A stretch of 7,234 nucleotides of DNA from an uncultured Treponema sp. (GTDB lineage: Bacteria > Spirochaetota > Spirochaetia > Treponematales > Treponemataceae), in contig CAJPTT010000116.1 of assembly GCA_905373565.1 (NCBI GenBank), positions 1 through 7,234 on the forward strand. Reading direction: 5' to 3'. Made by a program: the position numbers and the translations under genes. Under the pieces are notes generated by a model. The model searched no databases, was not told the DNA's origin, and saw nothing but the letters and a program-made list of their open reading frames with translations. Positions 6,414-7,234 of this stretch are shown here, piece by piece. The stretch's first letter is position 1. Each line of letters starts with the position of its first letter.

Positions 6414-7234
6414 ATGGAAAAAGCGATAACGCAGCCGTTGATAGTGCGCAGAGGTATGCCGTATTTCCTGCTGTTTTCAATATATGCGATAGTCAATACC
6501 TATGTGCCGATTATGCTTAGAACGCTCGGGTTTTCAACGGCGCAAATCGGTATTCTGCTCGGTGTTATCGAAATAGCAGGCGTATGTGCGCCTTTTTTTA
6601 TTACGCGGCAGCTTGATAAAACCGGCCGGTACGGATTGGCCATGTGTATATTCGGATTTGATATTGCACTATTACTGCTGCCTCTCCTTCGCTTCCATTC
6701 ATTTTTTGTTACGGCGATCTGTCTCGGTATTTTTGCCGTAGGTTTTAAGGGGATGGTACCGGTATTGGACGGTTTTACCACAAAAGCGCTCGGACGACAT
6801 GATGCCCAATATGGGAAAATACGGGCGCTCGGTTCTGTCGGCTTTGTCGGTATGAATCTGTTTTTGCAGCTGCACCCGCTCATTTCGGGAAAACGCCCCC
6901 TGTCGGTTATTTTGGCTGTCAGTACGGGAGCGCTGCTATTTGTGGCACTGCTCCGGTGGGTGCCCGATCTATATGATTTCTCATTTGCCTGCACAGACAA
7001 AAAAAACGATGCAAAAGTTCAAAGCAAATGGGATGCCGCAGTGCCGGACGGTCAGGAACCGCTTACAGCAGAGCTGTTCCCGAAGGATTTGATAAAGCCG
7101 AACGCGCCGGACAAAGAAAAACTTACTGCACAGGATGCTGCGCCTGCTGCATTCCCCAAGTTGTTCTGGGAATACCTGTTGTTAATTTTTTTTGCATTTT
7201 TGGGCTTGGTTCCCTGCCAGAGATTTTTTTCGCT
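6414..7234 (+). CDS. MFS permease, LacY/HcaT-like (MFS_1_like) type, N-terminal part
   Basis: Inner-membrane transporter of the major facilitator superfamily, probably a proton-coupled importer; the substrate cannot be told. The frame stays open for 273 codons and runs off the window, so the C-terminal half is missing. Predicted membrane segments lie at about 15-34, 41-64, 74-92, 96-118, 138-155 and 162-183. A hydrophilic loop follows (about 184-250), then the start of segment 7 (about 251-267). Family marks are MPYFLLFSIY at the first segment, LGFSTAQIGILLG at 38-50, VPVLDG at 115-120 and YGKIRALGSVGF at 133-144. The last block resembles the LacY helix V region: R137, S141 and F144 line up with LacY R144, C148 and W151, and D119 is as far before R137 as LacY E126 is before R144. 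The gene has its own promoter and follows the rpsG terminator, so it is probably not functionally tied to the upstream genes. Family is confident; the specific substrate is unknown. Confidence 0.88.
   Translation, partial: MEKAITQPLIVRRGMPYFLLFSIYAIVNTYVPIMLRTLGFSTAQIGILLGVIEIAGVCAPFFITRQLDKTGRYGLAMCIFGFDIALLLLPLLRFHSFFVTAICLGIFAVGFKGMVPVLDGFTTKALGRHDAQYGKIRALGSVGFVGMNLFLQLHPLISGKRPLSVILAVSTGALLFVALLRWVPDLYDFSFACTDKKNDAKVQSKWDAAVPDGQEPLTAELFPKDLIKPNAPDKEKLTAQDAAPAAFPKLFWEYLLLIFFAFLGLVPCQRFFS

Noticed and set aside
6500..7000. Antisense open frame of 166 codons opposite the permease
   Set aside because: The plus-strand frame encodes clear membrane segments and MFS motifs; the antisense product is Ser/Thr/Pro/Arg-rich with no family features.

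Overview
This window is a conserved housekeeping locus, almost certainly from a spirochaete of the genus Treponema. The order rpoB-rpoC-rpsL-rpsG, the treponeme-like wording of the RpoC N-terminus, the large insertion in the RpoC trigger loop and the intermediate GC content all fit. The species cannot be fixed from the sequence alone.

Layout. Bases 1-868 hold the last 288 codons of rpoB (beta subunit of RNA polymerase), cut by the window edge. Bases 887-5227 hold a complete rpoC (beta-prime, 1446 aa) with both zinc sites, the catalytic aspartate triad, bridge helix, trigger loop and an acidic C-terminal tail. An 87-base gap follows. It carries a near-consensus sigma-70 promoter whose -35 box overlaps the rpoC stop codon, a 10-bp palindrome at the predicted transcription start, and a strong ribosome binding site. 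rpsL (S12, 5315-5689) and rpsG (S7, 5702-6172) follow, 12 bases apart. Transcription then ends at a strong intrinsic terminator (6217-6252), which is preceded by a second perfect hairpin. fusA and tuf, which follow rpsG in many bacteria, are absent.

Bases 6173-6413 are non-coding. After the terminator they hold a bulged hairpin, two palindromes and a second near-consensus promoter (6352-6380). That promoter reads into the last gene (6414 to the window end), the N-terminal half of a major facilitator superfamily permease of the LacY/HcaT-like (MFS_1_like) type. This gene is a separate transcription unit with no evident functional link to the RNA polymerase/ribosome genes.

Together rpoB, rpoC, rpsL and rpsG supply the transcription core and two small-subunit ribosomal proteins from one co-oriented operon. 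The internal promoter before rpsL would let the ribosomal proteins be made in excess of the polymerase subunits. I found no mobile element, CRISPR array, RNA gene or unknown multi-gene system. The second-look items are regulatory details, the beta-prime acidic tail and the permease's predicted binding pair.
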